Shown here: positions 6,578 through 6,711 of the stretch, piece after piece
Layout: each line of letters begins with the position of its first letter
Position numbering within the stretch: the stretch's first letter is position 1
DNA from: Candidatus Brocadiaceae bacterium
Lineage (GTDB): Bacteria > Planctomycetota > Brocadiia > SM23-32
DNA: 6,711 bases
Direction of reading: 5' to 3'
Assembly: GCA_030615435.1 (NCBI GenBank)
Contig: JAUWZH010000146.1
Location: 1-6,711, forward strand
Notes under the pieces: generated by a model
What the model was told of the DNA's origin: nothing
What the model saw: only the letters and a program-made list of their open reading frames with translations
Database searches by the model: none
Translations under genes and position numbers: made by a program

Positions 6578-6711
6578 AGCGCGGCGCAGAACCGGCAACG
6601 TCAGATTCCCGCGCAATCCTTCGCTCGGTGGCCACAAGGCCACCCTTCTCTCGGATGAAGCAAGCCTTCGAAGCCTCCCGATGCTTGGAATCTTCGGTTC
6701 TGCGCCGTGCT
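6578..6711. repeat. Inverted-repeat element upstream of the htrA promoter, reaching the window edge
   Basis: Two 17-bp arms, 6578-6594 (AGCGCGGCGCAGAACCG) and 6695-6711 (CGGTTCTGCGCCGTGCT), are inverted copies matching at 16 of 17 positions, 100 bp apart. Just inside both arms the block AGATTCC recurs in inverted orientation, offset by a few bases. A perfect central hairpin lies at 6627-6644. It may be a small repeat element (MITE- or REP-like) or structured DNA at the end of the next gene. The right arm may continue beyond the window. Confidence 0.5.
6627..6644. repeat. Perfect hairpin GGTGGCC-ACAA-GGCCACC
   Basis: A 7-bp GC-rich stem with a 4-nt loop, nested near the middle of the larger inverted repeat. 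No T-run follows on either strand, so a classical intrinsic terminator is not supported. Confidence 0.55.

Noticed and set aside
6395..6643. 82-aa minus-strand ORF whose TGA overlaps the htrA ATG (ATGA), with the frame open to the window edge
   Set aside because: The ATGA overlap looked like translational coupling, but the frame runs across the sigma-70 promoter, the leader and the inverted repeat, and its translation resembles no family I know. A real upstream gene is not excluded.

Overview
The window is GC-rich bacterial DNA holding five protein-coding loci and one clear promoter. It contains no rRNA, tRNA, CRISPR array or transposase that I can recognise. The gene mix suggests Planctomycetota or a related group with large genomes, often known from metagenomes: long near-identical TPR arrays, a non-heme uroporphyrinogen-decarboxylase-family protein, and large secreted HtrA/PDZ proteins. 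That assignment is a low-confidence inference, because no marker gene is present.

Layout: (1) 3-770, + strand: the C-terminal end of a TPR protein whose start lies outside the window, built from exact 147-bp (49-residue) repeats. (2) 978-1997, + strand: a complete URO-D superfamily protein, visibly lower in GC than its neighbours. (3) 1994-2215, - strand: a probable 73-residue two-helix membrane protein, convergent with the URO-D gene, the two stop codons sharing bases. (4) 2216-2592: a 377-bp stretch with no supported gene. (5) 6398 down to 2593, - strand: a two-gene unit encoding a periplasmic HtrA/Deg-type serine protease followed, 2 bp later, by an 803-residue secreted protein with two C-terminal PDZ domains. 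A near-consensus sigma-70 promoter (TTGACA, 17 bp, TATACT) lies about 75 bp upstream of the htrA start. (6) 6578-6711: an inverted-repeat element at the window edge.

The protease unit is the most interesting part. The HtrA frame is intact over 463 codons except for one in-frame amber codon (TAG, codon 190) twelve codons before the catalytic serine of GNSGGP. The downstream 803-residue protein reads as two successive degenerate trypsin-like domains that have lost most or all of their catalytic triads but keep two PDZ domains. The locus thus pairs an HtrA protease, interrupted in this sequence, with a co-transcribed double pseudoprotease. The pseudoprotease could be a scaffold, chaperone or regulator for HtrA in envelope protein quality control. 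That role is inference; the motif losses are visible in the sequence.
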